A DNA stretch of 43,914 nt. Origin: Streptomyces shenzhenensis (lineage in GTDB: Bacteria; Actinomycetota; Actinomycetes; Streptomycetales; Streptomycetaceae). The translations under genes were made by a program, and so were the position numbers. Under the pieces are notes generated by a model. The model worked only from the letters and a program-made list of their open reading frames with translations. It had not been told where the DNA came from and searched no databases. Positions 7,985-15,388 of this stretch are shown in pieces. Positions within the stretch are counted from its first letter, which is position 1. Every line of letters begins with the position of its first letter. The stretch covers positions 1 to 43,914 of the forward strand of contig NZ_JAJONF010000061.1 in the NCBI RefSeq assembly GCF_021462265.1, written 5' to 3'.

Positions 7985-8018
7985 GGGGCGGGCCGCCCGC
8001 CGGGGTACGGCCCGCCCC
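7985..8018. terminator. Hairpin downstream of the MFS exporter gene
   Basis: GGGGCGGGCCG at 7985-7995 pairs perfectly with 8008-8018 across a 12-base loop, just past the minus-strand MFS stop at 8047. The region 7837-8046 otherwise holds no recognised gene. Confidence 0.6.
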
Positions 8019-8046
8019 ACCGAGGATCACCCTTCGCGTACGGGGC

Positions 8047-9519
8047 TCAGCGCACGGACTCCGCCGTCGGCCTGGCCGGGGCCTGAGCGGGCTCCGGGTC
8101 CGCCGGGCGGCGGCCGGGCAGGAAGGAGGCGAGGACGAAGGCCAGGACGGCCGCGCCCGCACCGGTCGCCATGACCACCTTGAAGCCGTTCTCGGAGGGC
8201 AGGGTGACGCCGCCGAGGCTGATGGTCAGCTGGGCCAGGACGACGCCGGCGACGGCGCTGGCCACCGACGTGCCGATGGACCGCATCAGCGTGTTGAGGC
8301 TGTTCGCGGCGGCCGTCTCCGACGCCGGGACCGCGCCCATGATCAGCGCGGGCATCGCGCCGTACGCGAAGCCGACACCGGCGCCGATGACGCAGGAGAC
8401 CAGGATCAGGTGCCAGACCTCGGACATCAGGACGATGTTGAGGCCGTAGCCGGCGGCGACGATCACCGCGCCGATCATGAGCGTGATCTTCGGTCCCCTG
8501 GCCTTGGTGATGGCGGCCGACAGCGGGGCGAAGCCCATCATGACCAGGCCCTGCGGGGCCATCACCAGACCGACCGTCAGCATCGACCTGCCGAGGCCGT
8601 AGCCGGTCCGGGTGGGCAGCTGGAGCAGCTGCGGGAGCACCAGGGACATCGCGAACATCGAGAAGCCGAACGCGATCGAGGCCAGGTTGGTGAACAGGAC
8701 CTGGCGGCGGACGGTGGTGCGCAGGTCGACCAGCGGCTCGGTGGTGCGCAGTTCGAAGAAGCCCCAGGCGAGCAGTACGAGGACCGCGAGCGCGAACAGG
8801 CCGAGCGTGGCGCCGCTCGCCCAGCCCCAGTCGGCGCCCTTGGAGACGGCGAGCAACAGCGAGACCAGGCCGACCGCGAGGCCCACCGCGCCGACCGCGT
8901 CGAAGTGGCCGCCCGAGCGCACCCTGGACTCCGGCACCAGCAGCATGACCAGCGCGAACGCGACGACACCGAGGGTGGCGGAGGTCCAGAACAGCACATG
9001 CCAGTCGTAGTGGTCCGCGAGGAACGCCGCGGCCGGCAGGCCGAGCGCGCCACCGACGCCCAGCGAGGCACTCATCAGGGCCGTCGCGCCCGCCAGCCGT
9101 TCCGGCGGCAGCTCGTCGCGCATGATGCTGATGCCCAGCGGGACCACGGCGGCCGCGAGGCCCTGGAGGGCGCGGCCCACGATCATCGGGACGAGCGAGT
9201 CGCTCAGCGCGGCCACCACCGAGCCGGACACCAGCAGCACCAGGCTGACCAGCAGCATCAGCCGCTTGCCGAGCATGTCACCGAGGCGGCCGGCCACCGG
9301 GGTGGCGACGGCGGCGGCCAGCAGGGTCGCCGTCACCGCCCAGGCCGCGTTGGACGCGGAGGCGTTCAGGTACTTCGGCAGCTCCGGGACGATCGGGATC
9401 ACCAGGGTCTGCATCAGCGAGACGGTGATACCGGACAGGGCCAGCACCGCCACCACCGCGTTCGGGTTCGGTCGCGCCGGTCTCGTGGACCCGGCGGGCT
9501 GGACAGGGGCTTCGGGCAT
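8047..9519 (-). CDS. MFS drug efflux transporter (DHA2/EmrB-QacA type)
   Basis: The 490-residue membrane protein has the repeated hydrophobic segments of the 14-helix proton antiporters. The loop 2-3 motif reads GRLGDMLGKR, and the motif C-like stretch SLGVGGALGLPAAAFLA typifies antiporters. Related Streptomyces proteins export drugs or secondary metabolites. The ATG at 9519 is preceded by GGAGG at 8 bases. The gene is divergent from a TetR regulator, and a 20-base palindrome lies between them overlapping the likely promoter. Local repression by that TetR is therefore the simplest reading. The substrate cannot be deduced. Confidence 0.92.
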   Translation of the reverse strand: MPEAPVQPAGSTRPARPNPNAVVAVLALSGITVSLMQTLVIPIVPELPKYLNASASNAAWAVTATLLAAAVATPVAGRLGDMLGKRLMLLVSLVLLVSGSVVAALSDSLVPMIVGRALQGLAAAVVPLGISIMRDELPPERLAGATALMSASLGVGGALGLPAAAFLADHYDWHVLFWTSATLGVVAFALVMLLVPESRVRSGGHFDAVGAVGLAVGLVSLLLAVSKGADWGWASGATLGLFALAVLVLLAWGFFELRTTEPLVDLRTTVRRQVLFTNLASIAFGFSMFAMSLVLPQLLQLPTRTGYGLGRSMLTVGLVMAPQGLVMMGFAPLSAAITKARGPKITLMIGAVIVAAGYGLNIVLMSEVWHLILVSCVIGAGVGFAYGAMPALIMGAVPASETAAANSLNTLMRSIGTSVASAVAGVVLAQLTISLGGVTLPSENGFKVVMATGAGAAVLAFVLASFLPGRRPADPEPAQAPARPTAESVR

Positions 9520-9564
9520 GGAACTGGGCCTCCGTAGGCAGGACATGGGCGACTGGGCACTTTT

Positions 9565-9584
9565 TAAGTCAGGCGCTTGACTTA
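9565..9584. promoter_or_regulatory. TetR-type operator between the MFS and TetR genes
   Basis: TAAGTCAGGCGCTTGACTTA is an inverted repeat with 7-base arms and a GCGC centre. A minus-strand TACAGT (complement of 9585-9590) just before it could be the -10 box of the MFS gene, so a bound repressor would cover the transcription start. Confidence 0.7.
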
Positions 9585-9728
9585 CTGTACTGGCAGGGTG
9601 CGGCCGCACGGTGCGGCCCTGCCGCGTAGGCTTCTCCGGCTGGACCTCGCCGCTTCGGGCGGGGCCCCGGGTACGGCTCGCGGGACAGGCCGGTCCGGGT
9701 GGTGCGCGGTCCCGGAGCGGTGGTGGGC

Positions 9729-10385
9729 ATGGCCGGCAGGACGGCGCGGGCGGACCAGGTCAGCGCGACGCGGGAGGCCATCCTGGACGCGGCGGAGCGG
9801 CTCTTCGCCGAACAGGGCGTGTACGCCGTCTCCAACCGCCAGGTCAGCGAGGCCGCCGGCCAGGGCAACAACGCGGCCGTCGGCTACCACTTCGGTACCA
9901 AGGCCGACCTGGTCCGTGCGGTCGCCGCCCGGCACTTCGAGCGGATCGAGCAGATCCGCCTGCGCCTGCTGGCCGAGGCCGGCGACTCCGACGACATCCG
10001 CGACCGGGTGGACTGCCTGGTCCGCCCGATCACCGAACACCTCGCGAGCCTGGGCAGCCCCACCTGGTACGCGCGCTTCTGCGCGCAGGTCATGACGGAC
10101 CCCGCCCTGTACGACATCATGGTCGAGGAGTCCCTGGCCTCGCCGTCGCTGCGCCAGGCCGTCGACGCGCTGAACCGGCGGCTGCCGGAACTGCCCGCCG
10201 AGGTCCGCGCCGAACGCGGCCTGATGGCGAGGACGTTGATCCTGCACACCTGCGCCGAGCGGGAGCGCGCCCTGGCCGAGGGCACCGCCACCCCGCGCGC
10301 CACCTGGAGCGACGCGGCCACCGGGCTCACCGACGCCCTCCTCGGGCTGTGGCTGGCGCCCGTCTCCGCTACGCGTCGAAGGTGA
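9729..10385 (+). CDS. TetR-family transcriptional regulator
   Basis: The 218-residue protein carries a TetR DNA-binding domain at about residues 12-58 (ATREAILDAAERLFAEQG, then the NNAAVGYHFGTKADLVRAV helix-turn-helix). A long helical ligand domain follows, with FCAQVMTDPALYDIMVEES typical of large-pocket members. ATG 9729 is preferred; a GTG at 9699 is possible but has no better ribosome site. It is divergent from the MFS exporter and is the likely owner of the palindrome at 9565-9584. Its 3' end overlaps the convergent dehydrogenase gene by 17 bases. Confidence 0.9.
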   Translation: MAGRTARADQVSATREAILDAAERLFAEQGVYAVSNRQVSEAAGQGNNAAVGYHFGTKADLVRAVAARHFERIEQIRLRLLAEAGDSDDIRDRVDCLVRPITEHLASLGSPTWYARFCAQVMTDPALYDIMVEESLASPSLRQAVDALNRRLPELPAEVRAERGLMARTLILHTCAERERALAEGTATPRATWSDAATGLTDALLGLWLAPVSATRRR

Positions 10386-11409
10386 CGACGACCTTCTCCG
10401 CGGCCCCCGGCGTCCGCGCCAGCTCGAAGGCACGGTGGACGTCGGTGAAGGGGACGCGGTGGCTGATCAGCTTCGCGAACCGCTCGTGGTGCTCGACCAG
10501 TTCGGGGGTGACCTCGAAGATCTCGGTGGGGTAGCCCTGCGAGGCGATGAGGGTCAGCTCGCTGCGCAGCATTCCGCCGAGGTCGATCTCGCCCTTCTTC
10601 TGCACGGCGACCATGACCAGCCTGGCGTGCCACCGGGCGTTGGCGACCACGGTGTCGAAGACGGCCGGGGCGCCGGCCGCGTCGATGAAGACGTCCGTGC
10701 CCGGCCGTGGCTGGCCCAGGGCGTTGGCACTCCGCCCGTGCAGTGCGGTCAGCCGCGCGGTGACGTCCTCCTCCGCCGAGTTGATCACGGCGTCCGCGCC
10801 CACGGCCAGCGCCTTCTCCAGCCGGGCCGGGATGACGTCGGCGACGACCACGTGCCGCACGCCCCGCAGCTTGAGCCAGATCGCCGCGCCCAGCCCGATC
10901 GGTCCGGCGCCGAAGACGACCACCTTGTCGTCCGGCCCGGCCTGGGAGCGGTTGACCGCGTGCCGGGACACCGCCATCGGTTCGTTGAGGGAGGCGACCT
11001 CGAACGGCACGGTCTCCGGGAACACCGCGAGGCTCCGGCCCGCCTCGGCGTTCTCGATCAGCAGGTACTCGCTGAGGGCGCCGTACCGGCCGCCGCAGCC
11101 GATGATCCCGGTGGGCGCGGCCTGCGGGTTCACCACCACCCGGTCACCCGCCTTCAGCCCGGTGACCTCGGCGCCGGCCTCGGCCACCTCGCCGGCCGGC
11201 TCATGGCCCAGGGGGATCGGGACCAGGCCGCCGCCCAGGTGGGCGCGGGCGGGCATGCCGCCCATGTGCAGGAAGGTGACGTCGGTGCCGCAGATGCCGC
11301 CCGCGCGGATCTTCAGCAGGACGTCCTTCGGACCGGGCGCGGGACGCTCGACGTCCACGACCTCGATCCTGCCGACGCCGGCGGTCTGTACGGACTTCAT
11401 CGTGGCCAT
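10369..11409 (-). CDS. Zinc-dependent alcohol/polyol dehydrogenase (MDR superfamily)
   Basis: The 346-residue medium-chain dehydrogenase carries the catalytic zinc ligands in GICGTD and GHEPAGEVAEAG, and the dinucleotide fold VVFGAGPIGLGAAIW near residue 175. The four-cysteine structural zinc lobe of classical ADHs is not evident; only one Cys is present in the IIGCGGRYG region. Closest-looking groups are threonine and sorbitol/idonate dehydrogenase-like MDRs, but the substrate is not determined. MATMKSV allows a start at ATG 11409 or three codons later. It is divergent from the response regulator, with a pair of 19-base direct repeats in the shared intergenic region. Confidence 0.88.
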   Translation of the reverse strand: MATMKSVQTAGVGRIEVVDVERPAPGPKDVLLKIRAGGICGTDVTFLHMGGMPARAHLGGGLVPIPLGHEPAGEVAEAGAEVTGLKAGDRVVVNPQAAPTGIIGCGGRYGALSEYLLIENAEAGRSLAVFPETVPFEVASLNEPMAVSRHAVNRSQAGPDDKVVVFGAGPIGLGAAIWLKLRGVRHVVVADVIPARLEKALAVGADAVINSAEEDVTARLTALHGRSANALGQPRPGTDVFIDAAGAPAVFDTVVANARWHARLVMVAVQKKGEIDLGGMLRSELTLIASQGYPTEIFEVTPELVEHHERFAKLISHRVPFTDVHRAFELARTPGAAEKVVVTFDA

Positions 11410-11624
11410 GGGTGACTCTCGCTTTCAGGTGGTGCCGGGAGGTTCGCCGGGCCGTCCGCCCGAGGAGATTCCCCCGGGCCATTCCCCCGCGCCGGCCGCC
11501 GGGCCGGGGGAGTCGGCCGGCGTCCGGCCCGAGGACCGCGCCGGTTCCCGTCCCCACGGGACCGGCGCCCGGGCCCGCCGCCGGGCAGGGCCCACGGGGC
11601 GGCCTCCGCTCAGGACGACCCCGG

Positions 11625-11671
11625 TTACTTGAGTTAGGCAAGCATATGTGGCTTACTTGAGTCAAGCAAGC
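11625..11671. repeat. Pair of 19-base direct repeats, likely operator
   Basis: TTACTTGAGTTAGGCAAGC at 11625-11643 is repeated as TTACTTGAGTCAAGCAAGC at 11653-11671, with a 28-base period. These sit in the only AT-rich part of the 11410-11704 interval between divergent genes. The first 17 bases recur at 25980-25996 before a MarR gene as TTACTTGAGTTACGCAA. On the minus strand TTGCTT and TATGCT lie 17 bases apart here and could be a promoter for the dehydrogenase. Confidence 0.8.
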
Positions 11672-11704
11672 GAATGGTCCGTGCTCCGAACGGATGGGTC
11701 CCCC

Positions 11705-12430
11705 ATGTACGGCAGCCCTCCCGCGTCCCCGGCGCTCGCCCGTGGCAGCGGACAGCGGCTCCTGGTCGCCGCCGGTGACCCGGACGCCGCCGAACTCCTC
11801 ACCGTGACCCTGGATCTGGCGGGCTACCGGACCGGTGCCGCGGGCACCGCCGCCGAGGTGGTGCGGCGCCTCGGGGAACACCGGTTCGCCCTGGTCGTCA
11901 TCGATGCCGAACTCCCCGGTCTCGACGGCCTCGCCCGGGGCGGCCGCTTCAGGCCGCCGTACCGGCCTCCGGTCCTCCTGCTGGCCGCCTGTGGATCACT
12001 GGCCCGGCTGGTACCCGAACTCCGTGCGGGCGAACGGGACTGCGTCACCAAACCCCTCCGGATCGCCGAGGTGCTCGCCAGGGTCAAGGTCCTGCTCCGG
12101 AGCGTGGGCGACGGTGGCCGCCGGGGGCCCACGCTTGACCAGGCGGGCCTGTCCCTGGACGACGGAACCTGCCGGGCCCGCCGGGGTGGCCGCACCCTCG
12201 ACCTCACGCCCGCCGAGTACCGGCTGCTGCGCCACCTCCTGGCCAACGCGGAGAAGGTGCTGTCCAAGGAGCAGATCAGCCGGCACCTCTGGGGCGAGTT
12301 CCGGGGGGACAACGCCATCGAACAGCTGGTGTCCCGGCTCAGGCGCAAGGTCGACCGGGGCGGCCCCGCGCTGATCCACACCAGGCGGGGTTTCGGCTAC
12401 TGGCTGGGGGAGCCGCCGGGGCCCGGGTGA
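11705..12430 (+). CDS. Orphan OmpR/PhoB-type response regulator with degenerate receiver
   Basis: The 241-residue protein joins a receiver domain (about residues 15-130) to an OmpR-type winged helix (about 145-235; LTPAEYRLLRHLLANAEKVLS, then LVSRLRRKV, in parts). The phosphoacceptor Asp is present in VVIDAELPG and the Lys in VTKPLR. The usual Thr/Ser after beta4 is Ala (LLLAACGS), however, and the receiver is shortened in the middle, so signalling by phosphorylation may be weak or absent. No histidine kinase is adjacent. I prefer ATG 11705 to the in-frame GTG 11648, because the latter lies between the operator repeats. Confidence 0.82.
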   Translation: MYGSPPASPALARGSGQRLLVAAGDPDAAELLTVTLDLAGYRTGAAGTAAEVVRRLGEHRFALVVIDAELPGLDGLARGGRFRPPYRPPVLLLAACGSLARLVPELRAGERDCVTKPLRIAEVLARVKVLLRSVGDGGRRGPTLDQAGLSLDDGTCRARRGGRTLDLTPAEYRLLRHLLANAEKVLSKEQISRHLWGEFRGDNAIEQLVSRLRRKVDRGGPALIHTRRGFGYWLGEPPGPG

Positions 12431-12589
12431 CTGCTTCACGAGGGCGCTCAGGAGCAAACGCCGAAGCCGTCGTGCCGCCGGTCCGGCGTGGCCTGTGGGC
12501 GGGGTGGCGGGTGACTCTCCGGGTGGGTGCGCGGCTTCGCATCTGACGTCAACCTCTGTGCCAGGTACGAGAATTTACGATGTCTGTCC

Positions 12590-13090
12590 CACCCGGGGAC
12601 CGGGTTGCGGCTGGTGCGGGTGAACACGGCGTCCGCCGGCCTCGCCGAAGGGGCCTGCGACCTCGCCGTCGTGCGGCGGCCGTCCGAGGACCGGCGGTTC
12701 GGTTCGGCCGTCGTGGGGCTGGAACGGCGGCTGTGCGCGCCGGCCGCCGACGATCCGCCGGCCCGTACGCCTGGCCGACCTCGCCGGCCGGATCCTCCCG
12801 GTCGGCCGGCGCACCGGCACCACCACCCCTCAGCTGTGGCCGCAGGAGTCGCGGCCGGTGGTCCAGGAGGTGCACGACGTCGACGACTGGCTCACCGTCA
12901 TCGGGGCCGGCCTGCGGTCGGTGTGACCGCCGAGTCGACCGCCGGCCAGTACCCGCGGCGGGCATCGTCCACCGGCCGGTCCGGGACGCCGAGCCGGTCA
13001 CGGTCCGGCCGGCCTGGTGGGCGGGACGACCCGCACCCCGCCCACCAGGCCGTTCTCGAACTGCTCGGTGAGCTGTACCGCGCGGGCTGA
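12590..13090 (+). pseudogene. LysR-family regulator remnant (effector-binding domain only)
   Basis: Pieces of a LysR C-terminal domain can be read in order on the plus strand but only by changing frame four times. They are HPGTGLRLVRVNTASAGLAE and GACDLAVVRRPSEDRR, then from 12765 VRLADLAGRILPVGRRTGTT and VQEVHDVDDWLTVIGAGL, then GVTAESTAGQYPR, then from 12961 GIVHRPVRDAEPVTVR, and finally DDPHPAHQAVLELLGELYRA to the stop at 13090. The helix-turn-helix half is missing. It ends just before the GntR operator, so it may be a displaced former regulator of this locus. Confidence 0.85.
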
Positions 13091-13133
13091 GGCTCGCGTG
13101 CGGCCGGATTGGCCCGGCAATACCGCAGACAAA

Positions 13134-13167
13134 ATTGTTGACAATCTTGTTTGGCTAGATTTACGTT
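13134..13167 (+). promoter_or_regulatory. GntR-type operator and promoter of the gal-like operon
   Basis: ATTGTTGACAAT (13134-13145) is an inverted repeat ATTGT-TG-ACAAT. It contains the -35 TTGACA, which is followed after 18 bases by TACGTT. The same element, ATTGTTGACAAA, recurs before the transporter at 17534. The regulator gene starts 30 bases after the -10. Confidence 0.7.
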
Positions 13168-13196
13168 CGACAGGCACTCACTCAGGGAGGGCACGA

Positions 13197-13847
13197 ATGC
13201 CGACAGAAGTCCGTCCGAGCACCGGAGAGCAGGCCAAGCAGCACGCCTTCACCCTGCTGCGGCAGGCGATCCTGCACGGCGAGATGGCCCCGGCCCAGCG
13301 GCTGGTGGAGAACGAACTCGCCGAGCAGTTCGGTGTGACGCGCGCCAGCATCCGTGCGGCTCTGATCGATCTGGAGGCCCAGGGCCTGGTGGAGCGGATC
13401 CGCAACCGCGGCTCGCGGGTGCGGGTGGTGACCGTGGAGGAAGCGGTGGCGATCACGGAGTGCCGCATGGTCCTGGAGGGACTGTGCGCGGCCAAGGCGG
13501 CCGTCGCGGCCAGCGACGAGCAGCTCGGCGACCTCGCGGACCTCGGAGCGGCCATGACCGAGGCCGTCGCCGCCGGCGAGCCGGTGACCTACTCCGAACT
13601 CAACCACACACTCCACGACAAGATCCGGGAGATCTCCGGCCAGCAGACCGCCGTGGAACTGCTGGAGCGGCTCAACGCCCAACTGGTGCGCCACCGCTTT
13701 CAGCTGGCGCTGCGCCCGGGGCGTCCGCAGCAATCCCTGAACGAGCACCTGGCGATGATCGAGGCGATCAGGGCCAGGGACCCGCAGGCGGCCGAGGCGG
13801 CCGTCCGCGCCCACCTCACGAGCGTGATCGACGCACTGCGCGACTGA
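13197..13847 (+). CDS. GntR-family regulator, FadR subfamily with FCD domain
   Basis: The 216-residue protein begins with a GntR winged helix (about 10-75; AILHGEMAPAQRLVENELAE and FGVTRASIRAALIDLEAQGL, typical of the family). An all-helical FCD ligand domain follows (about 85-210) with the His residues of its metal/carboxylate pocket (LNHTLHDKI, later NEHLAMIEAI and VRAHL). FCD regulators commonly sense carboxylic acids. Start ATG 13197 follows AGGGAGG. As first gene before a catabolic operon and beside a palindromic site found twice in the cluster, it is the probable local repressor. Its effector is expected to be a pathway acid. Confidence 0.92.
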   Translation: MPTEVRPSTGEQAKQHAFTLLRQAILHGEMAPAQRLVENELAEQFGVTRASIRAALIDLEAQGLVERIRNRGSRVRVVTVEEAVAITECRMVLEGLCAAKAAVAASDEQLGDLADLGAAMTEAVAAGEPVTYSELNHTLHDKIREISGQQTAVELLERLNAQLVRHRFQLALRPGRPQQSLNEHLAMIEAIRARDPQAAEAAVRAHLTSVIDALRD

Positions 13848-13898
13848 GACGCCCGGGGCTGGGTGGGCGCACACCTGTCCACCAAGGAGAGTTTTTCG

Positions 13899-14687
13899 AT
13901 GACGCACGCCAACGCGCCTTCCCCCGGTCCCGAAGACGCTCGCCCGGGGGAGCCCCCGTCCCCGCCGCGGTCCACTCTGGTCGTCACCGCGCACGCCGGG
14001 GACTTCGTGTGGCGGGCGGGCGGAGCCGTCGCCCTGGCCGCGTCCCGGGGCGAGAAGGTCACCATCGCGTGCCTGACCTTCGGCGAGCGCGGCGAGTCCG
14101 CCAAGGCGTGGCGCGAGGGCAGGAAGCTGGCGGAGATCAAGGCGATACGCCGGGAGGAGGCGGAGAAGGCCGCCGCCGCTCTCGGCGCCGAGGTCCGCTT
14201 CTTCGACGCCGGCGACTACCCGCTGGTCGCCACCGCCGAACTGACCGACCAGCTGGTCGCCGTCTACCGCGAGACCCAGCCCGACGTCGTGCTCACCCAC
14301 CCGGTCGAGGACCCGTACAACGGCGACCATCCGGCCGCCAACCGGATGGCTCTGGAGGCCCGGATCCTCGCCCAGGCCATCGGGTACCCGGGCGAGGGCG
14401 ACATCATCGGCGCCCCGCCGGTCTTCTACTTCGAGCCGCACCAGCCCGAGATGAGCGGCTTCAGGCCCGAGGTCCTGCTCGACATCACCGAGGTCTGGGA
14501 CACCAAGCGCAGGGCGATGGAGTGCCTCGGCGCCCAGCAGCACCTGTGGGCCTACTACACCGACCTCGCCGTCCGCCGGGGTGTCCAGCTCAAGCGGAAC
14601 GCCGGACCCAACCTGGGCCTGGCGCACCGGACCATGGCGGAGGCGTTCATGCGGCCGTTCCCGCAGATCGCGAGGGAGCTGGCATGA
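13899..14687 (+). CDS. galB: PIG-L fold hydrolase/hydratase, GalB-like (4-oxalomesaconate hydratase)
   Basis: The 262-residue protein has the PIG-L (LmbE) zinc fold: an AHAGD motif (His32, Asp35) in place of the usual AHPDD, and later His residues in LTHPVEDPYNGDHPAAN (His134, His144). Most PIG-L proteins are deacetylases, but GalB of Pseudomonas putida is a PIG-L protein that hydrates 4-oxalomesaconate to 4-carboxy-4-hydroxy-2-oxoadipate. Here the next two genes encode the aldolase and tautomerase of that same route, so GalB function is the best inference. The start follows AAGGAG, and the stop overlaps the aldolase start (ATGA). Confidence 0.8.
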   Translation: MTHANAPSPGPEDARPGEPPSPPRSTLVVTAHAGDFVWRAGGAVALAASRGEKVTIACLTFGERGESAKAWREGRKLAEIKAIRREEAEKAAAALGAEVRFFDAGDYPLVATAELTDQLVAVYRETQPDVVLTHPVEDPYNGDHPAANRMALEARILAQAIGYPGEGDIIGAPPVFYFEPHQPEMSGFRPEVLLDITEVWDTKRRAMECLGAQQHLWAYYTDLAVRRGVQLKRNAGPNLGLAHRTMAEAFMRPFPQIARELA

Positions 14688-15388
14688 GCGGCGTGATCGT
14701 CACCAACCCGCCGAAGGCGGAGCTGAAGGACGTCGACGCCCTGGCCGGCTTCGGGGTGGCCACCGTGAGCGAGGCGATGGGCCGCACCGGCCTGCTGGGT
14801 CCGGGGATCCGGCCCGTCCAGCAGGGCGTGCGGGTCGCCGGCACGGCCGTCACCGTGCTCAGCTGGCCCGGCGACAACCTCATGATCCACGCGGCCGTCG
14901 AGCAGTGCGGCGAGGGCGACATCCTGGTCGTCACCACCACCTCGCCCTGCACGGACGGGCTCTTCGGTGAGCTGTTCGCGACCGCGCTGAAGCGGCGCGG
15001 GGTGCGCGGGGTCGTCCTCAACACCGGCATCCGCGACACCCAGGAACTGCGCGACATGGGCTTCGCGGCCTGGTCCCGGGCGGTCTCCGCGCAGGGCACG
15101 GTCAAGGCCACCGGCGGCTCGGTCAACGTGCCGATCGCCGTCGACGGCCAGGTGATCAATGCGGGTGACGTGATCCTCGCGGACGACGACGGGGTCGTGG
15201 TCGTACCCCGTGAGCGCGTCCGCGAGACGGCCGAGAAGTCCGAGGCCCGCGAGGCCAAGGAGGCCGCGTCCCGCGCCGCGTTCGTCGAGGGCCGGCTGGG
15301 CCTCGACCGCTACGGGCTGCGCGAGACCCTTCAGCGGCTCGGCGTCGAGTACAAGACGTACGAGGAGTACGAGGAGCACCGCACATGA
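14684..15388 (+). CDS. galC: 4-carboxy-4-hydroxy-2-oxoadipate aldolase (RraA-like class II, GalC/LigK type)
   Basis: This 234-residue RraA/HMG-CHA aldolase-fold protein should split 4-carboxy-4-hydroxy-2-oxoadipate into pyruvate and oxaloacetate. The signature GVVLNTGIRDTQEL carries the Arg117-Asp118 pair that binds substrate and metal, and Glu96 lies in the FGELF segment. RraA proteins proper (RNase E inhibitors) are shorter; the C-terminal extension (about residues 175-234, EAREAKEAASRAAFVEGRLG) is typical of the aldolases. It overlaps both neighbours by four bases (ATGA each side), showing tight translational coupling in the operon. Confidence 0.85.
   Translation: MSGVIVTNPPKAELKDVDALAGFGVATVSEAMGRTGLLGPGIRPVQQGVRVAGTAVTVLSWPGDNLMIHAAVEQCGEGDILVVTTTSPCTDGLFGELFATALKRRGVRGVVLNTGIRDTQELRDMGFAAWSRAVSAQGTVKATGGSVNVPIAVDGQVINAGDVILADDDGVVVVPRERVRETAEKSEAREAKEAASRAAFVEGRLGLDRYGLRETLQRLGVEYKTYEEYEEHRT

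Noticed and set aside
14684..15388. RraA ribonuclease-activity regulator
   Set aside because: The protein is longer than RraA, has the aldolase-type C-terminal extension, and is embedded between GalB-like and GalD-like genes.
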